A stretch of 64,000 nt of DNA from Dokdonella sp. GTDB lineage: Bacteria > Pseudomonadota > Gammaproteobacteria > Xanthomonadales > Rhodanobacteraceae. Shown here piece after piece: positions 45,100 to 58,274 of the stretch (position 1 is the first letter of the stretch; each line of letters opens with the position of its first letter). The notes under the pieces were generated by a model. The model did not search any database. It saw only the letters and a list, made by a program, of their open reading frames with translations, and was not told the origin of the DNA. The translations under genes and the position numbers were made by a program. The stretch is taken from NCBI GenBank assembly GCA_023228465.1, contig JALOBC010000016.1:1-64000 (forward strand). The letters run 5' to 3'.

Positions 45100-45453
45100 A
45101 TGGACACGACCCCGATGTTCCCGCACGCGGACCGAGAGATTTCGCACAAGCGCCGCGAACTGGCGCCCGAAACGCTGTCCGCCTTTCAGGCCTTCAGCCG
45201 CCAGGTGTTCGCCGACGGCGCGCTGCCCAGGAAGATCAAGCAGCTGATCGCCGTCGCGGTGGCGCACACCACCCAGTGCCCCTACTGCATTCGCGGTCAC
45301 ACCGAGGGCGCGCTGAAGGCCGGCGCCAGCGAACAGGAAATCATGGAGGCGATCTGGGTCGCCGCCGAAATGCGGGCGGGCGGCGCCTACGCGCACTCTG
45401 CGCTGGCGATCGACACGATGAACCAGCACGCCCACCCGTCAACGGAAACCTGA
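45100..45453 (+). CDS. Carboxymuconolactone decarboxylase/AhpD-like protein
   Basis: A 117-residue CMD-fold protein with the redox motif CPYCIRGH (CxxC followed by His), as in AhpD-like alkylhydroperoxidases, followed by EGALKAGASEQEIMEAIWVAAEMRAG. It probably reduces peroxides or another oxidant with two Cys. Strong Shine-Dalgarno (GGAGG). It follows the DSFPASDPP protein in one unit and is convergent with mnmE. Confidence 0.9.
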   Translation: MDTTPMFPHADREISHKRRELAPETLSAFQAFSRQVFADGALPRKIKQLIAVAVAHTTQCPYCIRGHTEGALKAGASEQEIMEAIWVAAEMRAGGAYAHSALAIDTMNQHAHPSTET

Positions 45454-45462
45454 GCGTACGCA

Positions 45463-45509
45463 GCGTCACCCCGGATCAGCGCACATCGCCGTGCTGCCCG
45501 GGGTGATGC
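45463..45509. terminator. 12-bp-stem hairpin between convergent genes
   Basis: GCGTCACCCCGG pairs with CCGGGGTGATGC (one G-T pair) around a 23-base loop with some inner pairing. It lies between the AhpD-like and mnmE ends and could serve both. Confidence 0.5.
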
Positions 45510-45519
45510 CATCCTGACG

Positions 45520-46869
45520 TCACTTGCCGATGCAGAAGGTGCTGAAGATGGCGCCGAGCAGGTCGTCGGGGGTGAATGTGCCGGTGATTTCGCCGAGTGC
45601 CTGGTGGGCCTGGCGCAACTCCTCGGCCGCCAGTTCGGCGCCGGCGTGGGCTTGCAGCAGGTGGGCGGCGACTTCCAGGTGGTCGCGGGCGCGCTCCAGC
45701 GCGGCGACATGCCGCGCGCGCGCGGTGAAGGCGTCTTCGCCCGCTTCGCCCTGCCCCGCGCGGCGCTTGAGTTCGCCGACCAGCAGGTCAAGCCCTGCGC
45801 CGCTGCGCGCGGAGAGCAGCACGTGGACGACGCTGTCCCGCTTGTCCAGCGCCGGCGTGCGACCGTCGCGGTCGATCTTGTTGTGAATGACGAGGTGGGG
45901 CACGCCGGCCGGCAGCTCGTCGAGCAACGCCTGATCGGCGCCCGCGGACGGCGCGTCGTCCGTCACCAGCAGCGCCAGGTCGGCGCGGGCGAGCTCGGCA
46001 CGCGCACGGCGCATGCCTTCGGCTTCGACGGGATCGCCGGCCTCGCGCAGGCCTGCGGTGTCGGCGAGGGTCAGGGCGATGCCGTCCAGGTCGATGGTCT
46101 CGCGCAGCACATCGCGGGTGGTGCCGGCAATGTCGGTGACGATGGCGCGCTCGCTGGCTGCCAGGGCATTGAGCAGGCTCGACTTGCCGACGTTCGGGCG
46201 GCCCACGATGACGACATGCAGGCCATCGGCCAGGCGCACGCCGCGGCGCGAGGCGGCCAGCAGTTCGTCGAGGCCGCGCCGGGCGTCGGCAAGTCGACCC
46301 AGCAGTTCCGGCGCGGCAAGGAAGTCGATCTCTTCGTCCGGAAAGTCGAGGGCGGCTTCCACGTAGCTGCGCAGCGCCACCAGCTGGTGCGCCTGCGCCG
46401 CCACGCGGCGCGAGAACGCGCCTTCCAGGCTGCGCTGCGCCGCCCGCGCTGACGCTTCGGAACCGCTGGCGATGAGATCGGCAACCGCTTCGGCCTGGGC
46501 CAGGTCGAGCTTGCCATTCAGGAACGCGCGCTCGGAGAACTCCCCGGGGCGGGCGTGCCGCGCGCCGAGTTCGATCGCCCGGGCGAGCAGCAGGCGCAGC
46601 ACGACCGGACTGCCATGCGCCTGCAGTTCCAGCACGTCTTCGCCGGTGAAGGAATGGGGTGCCGGAAACCAGAGCAGGATGCCGCGGTCGAGCAGTTCGC
46701 CGGCGGCGTCGCGAAAGGCCGCGTAGTGGGCGTGCCGCGGCCGTGGAGCGCGCCCGAGGAAGGCACGCGCGAGCGTCGCCGCGGCCGGTCCGGAAACACG
46801 CAGCACGCCAATGCCACCGGCGCCGGGCGGGGTGGCGATGGCGGCGATGGTCGCGGCGGGCGCGTTCAA
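45520..46869 (-). CDS. mnmE: tRNA uridine-5-carboxymethylaminomethyl modification GTPase
   Basis: Works with MnmG to modify U34 of certain tRNAs. The 449-residue protein (E. coli 454) has a tetrahydrofolate-binding N-domain (IAAIATPPGAGGIGVLRVSG), G1 GRPNVGKSSLLNAL, G2 GTTRD, G3 DTAG, G4 NKID and the C-terminal catalytic FCIGK. Homologous N-termini align with a TTG at 46869; no ATG or GTG occurs in the right place. The frame continues upstream into the yidC 3' end. The gap to yidC is 16 bp, so they are co-transcribed. Confidence 0.96.
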   Translation of the reverse strand: MNAPAATIAAIATPPGAGGIGVLRVSGPAAATLARAFLGRAPRPRHAHYAAFRDAAGELLDRGILLWFPAPHSFTGEDVLELQAHGSPVVLRLLLARAIELGARHARPGEFSERAFLNGKLDLAQAEAVADLIASGSEASARAAQRSLEGAFSRRVAAQAHQLVALRSYVEAALDFPDEEIDFLAAPELLGRLADARRGLDELLAASRRGVRLADGLHVVIVGRPNVGKSSLLNALAASERAIVTDIAGTTRDVLRETIDLDGIALTLADTAGLREAGDPVEAEGMRRARAELARADLALLVTDDAPSAGADQALLDELPAGVPHLVIHNKIDRDGRTPALDKRDSVVHVLLSARSGAGLDLLVGELKRRAGQGEAGEDAFTARARHVAALERARDHLEVAAHLLQAHAGAELAAEELRQAHQALGEITGTFTPDDLLGAIFSTFCIGK

Positions 46870-46885
46870 GCCACGACCGCCTGCG

Positions 46886-48598
46886 TCAGGCGCGCGCCTT
46901 GTCGCCGCGCTCGATGCGCCGGGTGATGATCCACTGCTGGGCCAGCGAGAGGCCGCCGTTGACGGTGTAGTAAAGCACCAGTCCCGCCGGGAAGAACGCG
47001 AACACCACGGCAAAGATCACCGGCATGACCTTCATCATGCGCGCCTGCATGGGGTCCATGCCGGCCATCGGCGTGAGGAACTGGGTCGCCACCATGATCA
47101 GGCCGTTCAGCACCGGCAGCACGTAGTAGGGATCGGGCGCGGTGAGGTTGTGGATCCAGCCGATGAAGGGCGCCTGGCGCAGTTCCACGCTTTCCAGCAG
47201 CACCCAGTAGAGGGCGAAGAACACCGGAATCTGGATCAGCATCGGCAGGCAGCCGGCCAACGGGTTGGCCTTCTCCTTCTTGTACAGCTCCATCATCGCC
47301 GTGTTCATCTTCTGGCGATCGTCGCCGTAGCGCTCCTTGAGCGCGGCGATGCGCGGCTGCAGCTTGCGCATCTTCGCCATCGAGCGGTATTGCGCTTCGG
47401 AGAGCTTGAAGAACAGCGCCTTGATCAGCAGCACCAGCAGGATGATGGCGAAGCCCCAGTTGCCGGTGAGCTTGTGGAACTGGGACAGGACCCAGTGCAG
47501 CGGTTCGGAAATGACCGTCAGCATGCCGTAATCGACGGTGAGCTGCAGGCCCGGTGCGGTCGCGGCAAGCGCGCTCTGCAGCTTCGGCCCGACATACAGG
47601 CGCGCGCTGGCAGTCCCGCTCTCGCCGGCGGCCACCTGGATCGGAGGCGACAGGGTGCGGATCAGGTAGCGGTACGCGCCATCGACGCTGAGCGCCTTGG
47701 TCACGTATTGATCGACTTCCGCGGCCGGGGGAATCCACGCAGCGACGAAGTAATGCTGCAGCATGGCGGCCCAGCCGCCGGCGAAGGACTTGTCGAGCGG
47801 CTCGCTGGCGAAGTTGTCGAACTTGAGCTTCTCGAACTTGTCCTGCGGGCTGTAGATGGCCGCGCCGGTGAAGCTGTAGCGCGCGGTGTTGGCGTAGCCC
47901 TTGATGCCGGCGGTGTCGAGGACCGGCGGCACGCGCTGCAGCTGGCGGTAGGCATTGCCGACCCATGCCTGGCCGCTGTGGTTGCTGATCTCCTGGTGCT
48001 GCTCGATGACGTAGCTGCCGCGCGTGAAGACGAACACCTTGCGCACGCTGATGCCGGAAGGATCGGTCCAGGTGAGCGGTACTTCGAGCGTATCGGCGCC
48101 GCTGCCGAGCTGATAGGAGGTGTGTGCCGCGGTGAATGTCGCCTGGTGGTCGGGGGCCGCGCCGGTGGCGCTGACCAGGCCGCTCTGCGCTTCGAAGAAG
48201 GTTGCCGGCCGGTCGTCGAACAGGCGCACCGGGACGGAATCACCGGTGTCTGCCGGATAGTCGGTCAGATCGGCGACCACCACGTTGCCGCCGCGCGGAT
48301 CGATCTCCACGCGCAGCACATCGGTGGTGACGACGACATGCGCCGGACCGCCGGGCGGCGCCTCCACACCGGGCGGCGCGGGCAGGGCGGGCTCGGGTGT
48401 GCTCGCACTGGTCGACGGTTCGGCAGGAATGGCGGGCGCGGCCGGCACGTCGTCCACCGGGGCGCCATTGGCGGCCTGGCTGGTCGGCGCCGACGAGGGC
48501 GCGGGGGTCAGTTGCCCATAGTCGCGCTGCCATTCCATCCACAACAGATAGCTGATGAAGAGCAGGGCGAGGAGAAGCAGATTGCGTGGGCTGTTCAT
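46886..48598 (-). CDS. yidC: Membrane protein insertase YidC
   Basis: A 570-residue Gram-negative-type YidC. An N-terminal membrane anchor (LLLLALLFISYLLWMEWQ) is followed by a Pro/Ala-rich linker (about 35-85), the large periplasmic P1 domain (about 90-345), and the conserved five-helix core (NWGFAIILLVLLIKALFF, GCLPMLIQIPVFFALYWVL, AGLVLYYTVNGGLSLAQQW). It inserts and folds inner-membrane proteins alone or with SecYEG. The usual yidD gene between rnpA and yidC is missing: the 148-bp gap contains no YidD-like frame. Confidence 0.97.
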   Translation of the reverse strand: MNSPRNLLLLALLFISYLLWMEWQRDYGQLTPAPSSAPTSQAANGAPVDDVPAAPAIPAEPSTSASTPEPALPAPPGVEAPPGGPAHVVVTTDVLRVEIDPRGGNVVVADLTDYPADTGDSVPVRLFDDRPATFFEAQSGLVSATGAAPDHQATFTAAHTSYQLGSGADTLEVPLTWTDPSGISVRKVFVFTRGSYVIEQHQEISNHSGQAWVGNAYRQLQRVPPVLDTAGIKGYANTARYSFTGAAIYSPQDKFEKLKFDNFASEPLDKSFAGGWAAMLQHYFVAAWIPPAAEVDQYVTKALSVDGAYRYLIRTLSPPIQVAAGESGTASARLYVGPKLQSALAATAPGLQLTVDYGMLTVISEPLHWVLSQFHKLTGNWGFAIILLVLLIKALFFKLSEAQYRSMAKMRKLQPRIAALKERYGDDRQKMNTAMMELYKKEKANPLAGCLPMLIQIPVFFALYWVLLESVELRQAPFIGWIHNLTAPDPYYVLPVLNGLIMVATQFLTPMAGMDPMQARMMKVMPVIFAVVFAFFPAGLVLYYTVNGGLSLAQQWIITRRIERGDKARA

Positions 48599-48746
48599 GG
48601 CGACGGTGTTGGGGCGCAGGAGTTCTTCGCCACCGGACAGGAGCGGCCGCCGGCGTGGGGCTGGAGGGAGCGCTGGGCCGGGCACGCCAAGGACGGACGG
48701 CGGCGTGGGCGCGCGGTGATCCCGAGGCGGACGGGTTGCGTAGCGA

Positions 48747-49127
48747 TCAGGCGCGCATTGTGCCGACGCGACGTGTCGCGTTCAACGCGACGATGCGCTG
48801 CCATAGGAGCTCAAGTTCGGAATGCAGGCTGGCATTGTCTGCGAAATCGGCCCCGGCGCGCGCAATCAGCAGGATATCGCAGGCGGGCAGCAGCTGGCGG
48901 TGCCGACGGAAGCTGTCACGCACGATGCGCTTGATGCGATTGCGGCGTACCGCGCGCTTGGAAACCCGCCGCGACACGGCCAGGCCGAGACGTGCGCCGG
49001 ACGCGTCGTTGGCCCCGACCTGGACGCCGAAGTTGGTACTGGACACCCGGCGCGAGGTCTCGCGCAGGCGAGCAAAGTCACGCGGGTGCAGTAGTCGCGC
49101 CTCACGCGGGAAGCGCGCCGAGCACAT
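48747..49127 (-). CDS. rnpA: Ribonuclease P protein component
   Basis: A 126-residue basic protein that binds RNase P RNA and helps tRNA 5' maturation. The RNR motif is clear (SKRAVRRNRIKRIVRDSFR), with FPREARLLHPRDFARL near the N-terminus. It starts 18 bp after the rpmH stop, in the ancient rpmH-rnpA order. Confidence 0.96.
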   Translation of the reverse strand: MCSARFPREARLLHPRDFARLRETSRRVSSTNFGVQVGANDASGARLGLAVSRRVSKRAVRRNRIKRIVRDSFRRHRQLLPACDILLIARAGADFADNASLHSELELLWQRIVALNATRRVGTMRA

Positions 49128-49145
49128 CGCGGCAATGCCAACCGG

Positions 49146-49286
49146 TCAGACGGCGAGACGCTTGCGGCCCTTGGCGCGGCGCGCGTTGATGATGGCGCGG
49201 CCGCCACGGGTCTTCATGCGGGCACGGAAGCCGTGATCGCGCGCGCGCTTGATGTTGCTGGGTTGATAGGTGCGCTTGGTGGCCAT
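49146..49286 (-). CDS. rpmH: Large ribosomal subunit protein bL34
   Basis: A 46-residue protein, full length for bL34: [20 protein letters not shown] then [20 protein letters not shown]. First gene of the minus-strand rpmH-rnpA-yidC-mnmE unit, driven by the near-consensus promoter at 49321-49349. Confidence 0.98.
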   Translation of the reverse strand: MATKRTYQPSNIKRARDHGFRARMKTRGGRAIINARRAKGRKRLAV

Positions 49287-49320
49287 GGGAGTTACGCCAA
49301 CGAGGGGAAAAAGACTGCGG

Positions 49321-49349
49321 ATGATATGGCGCAAGGGCGACGCTGTCAA
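49321..49349 (-). promoter_or_regulatory. Near-consensus sigma70 promoter of rpmH
   Basis: On the minus strand, -35 TTGACA (49349-49344) and -10 TATCAT (49326-49321) are separated by exactly 17 bp. Transcription would start about 49314, about 27 bases before the rpmH ATG. It is the best promoter I see in the window. Confidence 0.85.
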
Positions 49350-49509
49350 TTTTCGGCTGGGGCTGGCAGGGAGGCTGACGGGCACGGCGAAGGGCCGCGA
49401 CGCGTGCACCCCCGCGCTGGCCCAGGGAGGCTTGCTGCTAGACTGCCGCTTTCCCGGTTCGGCCACGCAGGTGACCGGCCGTGCCGTCAGCCTGGAACCA
49501 CACCCGCGC

Positions 49510-50829
49510 ATGAGCGAGCTTTGGCGACGCTGCCTGTCCCGCCTGGAGGCGGAGTTCAGTGCAGACGACATACATACGTATCTCGCCCCGCTGCAGGCCA
49601 GCGAGGAAGGCACGACGCTGGTCCTGTTCGCGCCCAACGAGTACACCATGGAAACGGTGCGCGAACGTTTCGAGGCGCCCATTCTCGCCGTCCTGACGCA
49701 ACTGGGCGGGACGGTGCACAGCGTGGCCGTGCAGATTGGGGCGCGCCGCAGGGCACCACGTGGCACGCGCAGCGCAGCGCCGGCGTCCGAGCCGCGGCGG
49801 GACGCGGCGGCATCCATGCTCGATCCGCTCTACACCTTCGAGAGTTTCGTCGAAGGCAAGTCCAACCAGCTCGGCAAGGCCGCGGCCATGCAGGTGGCGA
49901 TGAACCCCGGACAGGCCTACAACCCGCTGCTGCTGTATGGCGGCACCGGCCTGGGCAAGACGCATCTCATGCATGCAGCCGGCAACCTGATGCGCAGCAG
50001 CCGCCAGGGTTTCAGGGTGCTGTACCTGCGTTCCGAGCTGTTCGTGAGCGGCATGGTGCGCGCCCTGCAGCAAAAGAGCATGGACGACTTCAAGCGGCGC
50101 CTGCGTTCTGCCGACGCCCTGCTCATCGACGACATCCAGCTGTTCGCCGGCAAGAACACGACCCAGGAAGAATTCTTCCACACCTTCAACGCGCTGTTCG
50201 AGGGCAAGCAGCAGATCATCCTGACCTGCGACCGCTACCCCAAGGAAGTGGACAATCTGGAGCCGCGCCTGAAGTCGCGCCTGGGTTGGGGCCTGAGCGT
50301 GGCGATCGAGCCGCCCGACTTCGAAACGCGCGCCGCCATCGTGCTGGCCAAGGCGCAGCACAAGGGCGTGGAACTGCCCGAAGAAGTGGCCGTATTGATG
50401 GCCAAGCGCATGCGTTCGAACGTGCGCGACCTGGAAGGTGCACTGAACACGCTGGTGGCACGCGCGCACTTCGAGGGTCGGCGGATCAGCCTGGAATTTG
50501 CGCAGGAAACCTTGCGCGACCTGCTGACCGTGCATGCGCAGGCCGTGACCATCCCCAACATCCAGAAGGTAGTGGCCGACTATTACCAGTTGCGCCTGTC
50601 CGACCTGCTGTCCAAGAAGCGCAGTCGATCGATCGCGCGACCGCGGCAGATGGCGATGGGATTGGCCAAGGAACTCACCGAACACAGCCTGCCGGAAATC
50701 GGCGATGCCTTTGGGGGCCGCGACCACACCACGGTCCTGCACGCCTGCCGCACGATCCGTGATCTGCGCGAGAGCGACGGCAAGCTGCGCCAGGACTGGG
50801 ACAAGCTGTTGCGGATCTTGAGCGAATAG
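49510..50829 (+). CDS. dnaA: Chromosomal replication initiator DnaA
   Basis: A 439-residue initiator. Domain I starts [20 protein letters not shown]; a short domain II (about 80-100) follows. Domain III carries Walker [10 protein letters not shown], Walker B ALLIDDIQ and the arginine-finger region [13 protein letters not shown]. Domain IV holds the DNA-binding signature [15 protein letters not shown]. The frame is open further upstream, but homologues start at ATG 49510. No strong Shine-Dalgarno sequence. Divergent from rpmH. Confidence 0.98.
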   Translation: MSELWRRCLSRLEAEFSADDIHTYLAPLQASEEGTTLVLFAPNEYTMETVRERFEAPILAVLTQLGGTVHSVAVQIGARRRAPRGTRSAAPASEPRRDAAASMLDPLYTFESFVEGKSNQLGKAAAMQVAMNPGQAYNPLLLYGGTGLGKTHLMHAAGNLMRSSRQGFRVLYLRSELFVSGMVRALQQKSMDDFKRRLRSADALLIDDIQLFAGKNTTQEEFFHTFNALFEGKQQIILTCDRYPKEVDNLEPRLKSRLGWGLSVAIEPPDFETRAAIVLAKAQHKGVELPEEVAVLMAKRMRSNVRDLEGALNTLVARAHFEGRRISLEFAQETLRDLLTVHAQAVTIPNIQKVVADYYQLRLSDLLSKKRSRSIARPRQMAMGLAKELTEHSLPEIGDAFGGRDHTTVLHACRTIRDLRESDGKLRQDWDKLLRILSE

Positions 50830-50876
50830 GCAGGGGGCAGCCGGTGGGGAACCGTGGTGCGAGCTTGTGGGTGGCA

Positions 50877-50885
50877 TGTGGAAAA
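50877..50885 (-). promoter_or_regulatory. Variant DnaA box
   Basis: TGTGGAAAA on the plus strand (TTTTCCACA on the minus) fits the TTWTNCACA consensus. Confidence 0.55.
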
Positions 50886-50900
50886 CTCGCGGCGTTCATG

Positions 50901-50909
50901 TTATCCACA
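50901..50909 (+). promoter_or_regulatory. DnaA box (perfect TTATCCACA)
   Basis: Exact match to the DnaA R-box consensus, in the dnaA-dnaN spacer. Confidence 0.85.
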
Positions 50910-50997
50910 GTTGGCCCACAAGCGGAAAAACTTGCCATACCGCCTAAGAAAATCTTGTAACAAACTGAATATAAAGGAATAAACCGGAAGATTCGGC

Positions 50998-51006
50998 TTA
51001 TCCACA
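50998..51006 (+). promoter_or_regulatory. DnaA box (perfect TTATCCACA)
   Basis: Second exact R-box, 97 bp from the first and at the right part of the A+T-rich stretch, same orientation. A weaker CTTCCACAA follows near 51026. Confidence 0.85.
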
Positions 51007-51063
51007 GTACCAACAACAACCAAGCTTCCACAAACAAAGAAGATCAAAGACAGGATCAAGGCC

Positions 51064-52164
51064 ATGCGATTCACCATTCAGAGGGAAAGCCTGCTCAGGG
51101 GTCTGCAGCATGTCGTGGGCGTGATCGAGCGCAGGCACACGCTGCCGGTGCTGGGCAACGTGCTGGTGGTTGCCGGTGACGACGGCGTCCGCCTGTCGGG
51201 TACGGATCTGGAAGTGGAAATGGTGGCGCAGGTCGGGGGCGCCGAGGTGGAAACGGGTGAAACGACCATTCCGGGGAAGAAGTTCTTCGATATCTGTAGG
51301 GCACTGCCGGATGGCTGCCAGATCCGCTTCGAACTCAAGGGCGAGCGGGTCACGCTGAGCGCCGGGCGCAGCCGCTTTACCCTGGCCACCCTGCCGGCGG
51401 CAGAGTTTCCGGCGGTCGAGCAGGTCGAACTGGTGGAGCGCGTGCGCATGGCCGAGGCCACCGTGAAGGGCCTGATCGAGCGCACCGCGTTTGCGATGGC
51501 GCAGCAGGATGTGCGCTTCTACCTGAACGGCTTGCTGTTCGACCTGCGCGAGCAGTCGCTGCGCTGCGTGGCCACGGACGGACATCGCCTGGCACTGGCC
51601 GAAGGTGCACTGGAAACACGGGTGGAAGAGCCGCGCCAGGTGATTGTGCCGCGCAAGGGCGTGCTGGAGCTGCAGGGACTGCTGGAAGGCGGGGAAGCAG
51701 AAATCGAGTTCGAGTTTGCGCGCAACCATCTGCGCGTGCGGCGCGGCGAGATCACCTTCACCTCGAAGCTGATCGACGGCAAGTTTCCCGATTACGAAGC
51801 GGTGATCCCGCTGGGCGCGGACAAGCAGGTGCGCGTCGTGCGCGAGGAAATGCGCGCCGCACTGCAGCGGGCGGCGATTCTCAGCAACGAGAAGTATCGC
51901 GGCGTGAAGCTGGAAGTGATGCCGGGACGGCTGCGCATGGTGGCGCACAACCCCGAGCAGGAAGAAGCGGTGGAAGAGATCGAGGCGCAAACCACGGTCA
52001 GCGATCTGGCCGTGGGTTTCAATGTCAATTACCTGCTCGATGCGCTGGGCGCGGTGGGAACGGAGGAAGTCCTGCTGTGCCTGCGCGATGGGCAGTCGAG
52101 CTGCCTGATCCGCAAGCCGGATGGCGATGACACCCGACACGTCATCATGCCCCTGCGGCTGTAG
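51064..52164 (+). CDS. dnaN: DNA polymerase III beta sliding clamp
   Basis: A 366-residue clamp protein (E. coli 366) with three repeated clamp folds. Characteristic parts: MRFTIQRESLLRGLQHVVGV, GTDLEVEMVAQV, RCVATDGHRLA and the C-terminal DDTRHVIMPLRL that borders the partner-binding pocket. It confers processivity on DNA polymerases and docks repair proteins. AGGA/AAGG lies before the ATG. Confidence 0.98.
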   Translation: MRFTIQRESLLRGLQHVVGVIERRHTLPVLGNVLVVAGDDGVRLSGTDLEVEMVAQVGGAEVETGETTIPGKKFFDICRALPDGCQIRFELKGERVTLSAGRSRFTLATLPAAEFPAVEQVELVERVRMAEATVKGLIERTAFAMAQQDVRFYLNGLLFDLREQSLRCVATDGHRLALAEGALETRVEEPRQVIVPRKGVLELQGLLEGGEAEIEFEFARNHLRVRRGEITFTSKLIDGKFPDYEAVIPLGADKQVRVVREEMRAALQRAAILSNEKYRGVKLEVMPGRLRMVAHNPEQEEAVEEIEAQTTVSDLAVGFNVNYLLDALGAVGTEEVLLCLRDGQSSCLIRKPDGDDTRHVIMPLRL

Positions 52165-52374
52165 GCGCGGGCCGGGCAGGCCGTTTCCTGCAACCGCCAG
52201 CGAATGTCGACCTGGCGCGCAGTCAGTCCCGCAGCTGAGCGGGGTGCCGGTCGGGGCGCGTGACCCGCGCCGGACCCACGCACCGATCCGCAGGCAGCCG
52301 CCCCGGTCATTGCCTGATCCGGGCATCCCGCATGGACACCGGAGCGCGGGCCGGTTCGCGCATGGGCTGCATTG

Positions 52375-55915
<3,541 letters not shown>

Positions 55916-55984
55916 GCACGCGCCGTGTCGACTTGCGGGCACATTTCATGCTGCGCCGCAACATGAGCGGGTTGCACAGGCGGC

Positions 55985-56014
55985 TTGTACTGGCCAACAG
56001 GACGGCGCTACCCT
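55985..56014 (+). promoter_or_regulatory. Possible promoter of the TPR-tonB gene group
   Basis: TTGTAC (55985-55990) and TACCCT (56009-56014) are 18 bp apart, about 58 bp before the TPR gene start. Moderate match only. Confidence 0.3.
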
Positions 56015-56071
56015 CACGATCATCGCGTCAGCTGCGACCTATTTCGCATATCAGGACCTGTTGGGGATGTC

Positions 56072-57340
56072 ATGAAACTATCAAGCTGGTTTGCGGCGCT
56101 CGTGTGCGCCTTCGGCCTGGTCGCGGCGGGCAATGCGCTTGCCGCCAGGAAGACACAGAACGAGTATCCGAACGCCACGCGCAGCGAACCGCGTGCGGAG
56201 ATGTCCAGTGCCGATCAGCGCGACCTCGGCAAGGCGGCCGACTACGTCAACGAGGGCAAGGACGACAAGGCGCAGGAGTACGTGACCAAGGCGCTCTCGC
56301 GCAAGCGCAGCAGCCCCTACGCCCAGTCGTTCGCGCACCAGTTGCAAGGTCAGATCTACTACGATCAGGACAAGATGCCGGAGGCCATCGCCGAGTACCG
56401 CAAGGCGATCGAGATCAATGGCCTGCCCAACGCACAGCACTTCCAGGTGCTCTACATCATCGCCCAGCTGGAGCTGCAGGAAGAGGACTACGAAGGGGCG
56501 CTGGCCACGGTCGCGGAGTGGGAGAAGCTCACCGGCACCCAGACCGCCGACGAACTGGCGCTCAAGGCCAATGCCTACTACCGCCTCGACCAGTACCAGG
56601 CCGCCATCGATGCGATGTCCAAGGCCATCTCGATGTCCGACAAGCCGAGCGATTCCTGGTCGCAGATCCTGATGGCCAGCTACTTCGAGCTGGGCCAGTA
56701 CGATCAGGCCGCCGCGCTGGTGCAGCAGCAACTGGCCAAGGATCCGAAGAACATGAAGCTCATCAACCAGCTGGCAACGGTCTACATCCAGGCCGACCAG
56801 ATGGACAAGGCCGCCGCCATCATGACCAAGGCCAAGGACGAGGGGCTCATCACCAGCGGTGCCGACTACGTCCAGCTCGCCAAGCTGTATGCCTCGGCCG
56901 ACAAGAACAAGGAGGCGGCGGCGGTGATGCAGGAAGGCTTTGCCAAGGGGCTGATCGAGGGCAACTACGACAACTACAAGCTCTACGGCGATATCTGCAT
57001 GCAGGCCGACAACGACGCCTGCGCGATCGAGGCCTACACCAAGGCCTCGCCCACGGCGCCGGACGGCAACGTGGACTACCAGCTCGGCTATGCCCTGTAC
57101 TATGCCGATCGCTCGCAGGAGGCGATCGACGCCCTCAATCGCGCCATCACGAAGGGCAAGCTGCGCCAGGAAGGCGAGGCCTACCTGTTGCGCGGCGACG
57201 CCGAGAACGATCTCGATCGCATGTCTGCTGCCGTGGCGGACTGGCAGAAGGCCGCCGGCTATCCCAGCACCAAAGCCATGGCCGAACAGCGCATCAGGAC
57301 CGTGAAGGGAGGAGCAAGGATTTCGCGTCCGAAGAAGTGA
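56072..57340 (+). CDS. Exported tetratricopeptide-repeat protein next to tonB
   Basis: A 422-residue protein with a signal peptide (LSSWFAALVCAFGLVAAGNA, cleavage near ALA-ARK) and about eight TPR units through the mature part, for example AIAEYRKAIEINGLPNAQ, AAIDAMSKAISMSD and AIDALNRAITKGK. It should be a periplasmic protein-protein adaptor. Its place upstream of tonB-exbB-exbD is conserved in Xanthomonadales, which suggests a role in TonB-dependent uptake. Shine-Dalgarno GGGGA before ATG 56072. The gap to tonB is 262 bp, so tonB probably has its own promoter. Confidence 0.9.
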   Translation: MKLSSWFAALVCAFGLVAAGNALAARKTQNEYPNATRSEPRAEMSSADQRDLGKAADYVNEGKDDKAQEYVTKALSRKRSSPYAQSFAHQLQGQIYYDQDKMPEAIAEYRKAIEINGLPNAQHFQVLYIIAQLELQEEDYEGALATVAEWEKLTGTQTADELALKANAYYRLDQYQAAIDAMSKAISMSDKPSDSWSQILMASYFELGQYDQAAALVQQQLAKDPKNMKLINQLATVYIQADQMDKAAAIMTKAKDEGLITSGADYVQLAKLYASADKNKEAAAVMQEGFAKGLIEGNYDNYKLYGDICMQADNDACAIEAYTKASPTAPDGNVDYQLGYALYYADRSQEAIDALNRAITKGKLRQEGEAYLLRGDAENDLDRMSAAVADWQKAAGYPSTKAMAEQRIRTVKGGARISRPKK

Positions 57341-57602
57341 TGTCGGCCGCCTCGCGTGCGACGCGGCCGGTGGCCACGTCGCGCCGATCCGGCTTGCGTC
57401 CGGTTTCGGGGCCTGTCGGTTCCCGCGACCGACGGCCAGGCTCCTACCACCGCGCTGCATGCAGAAACGTAATCGCTTGTCGTGAGGGTATCGGGTGTTG
57501 TACCGTGCCCAGCCCTTGCGCCGACGCTCCGGGGGATTTCACAATGAGCGTCAGGACAGCGTCGCCCAGCGCGCACAGCAACCCTTTTCGTTGGTCACAC
57601 TG

Positions 57603-58262
<660 letters not shown>

Positions 58263-58274
58263 GAAGGTAGCGCC

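Larger units (their letters stand above)
50870..51060. other. Candidate replication origin oriC (dnaA-dnaN spacer)
   Basis: The 234-bp gap holds two perfect DnaA boxes and one variant. Between 50940 and 51058 the sequence is strikingly A+T-rich (runs such as AACTGAATATAAAGGAATAA) against a very GC-rich background, a likely unwinding element. Position next to dnaA and the strand switch at rpmH/dnaA support it. Confidence 0.75.

Noticed and set aside
49287..49509. Replication origin in the rpmH-dnaA spacer
   Set aside because: No TTATCCACA-type box and no extended A+T-rich segment there; the dnaA-dnaN gap fits much better.
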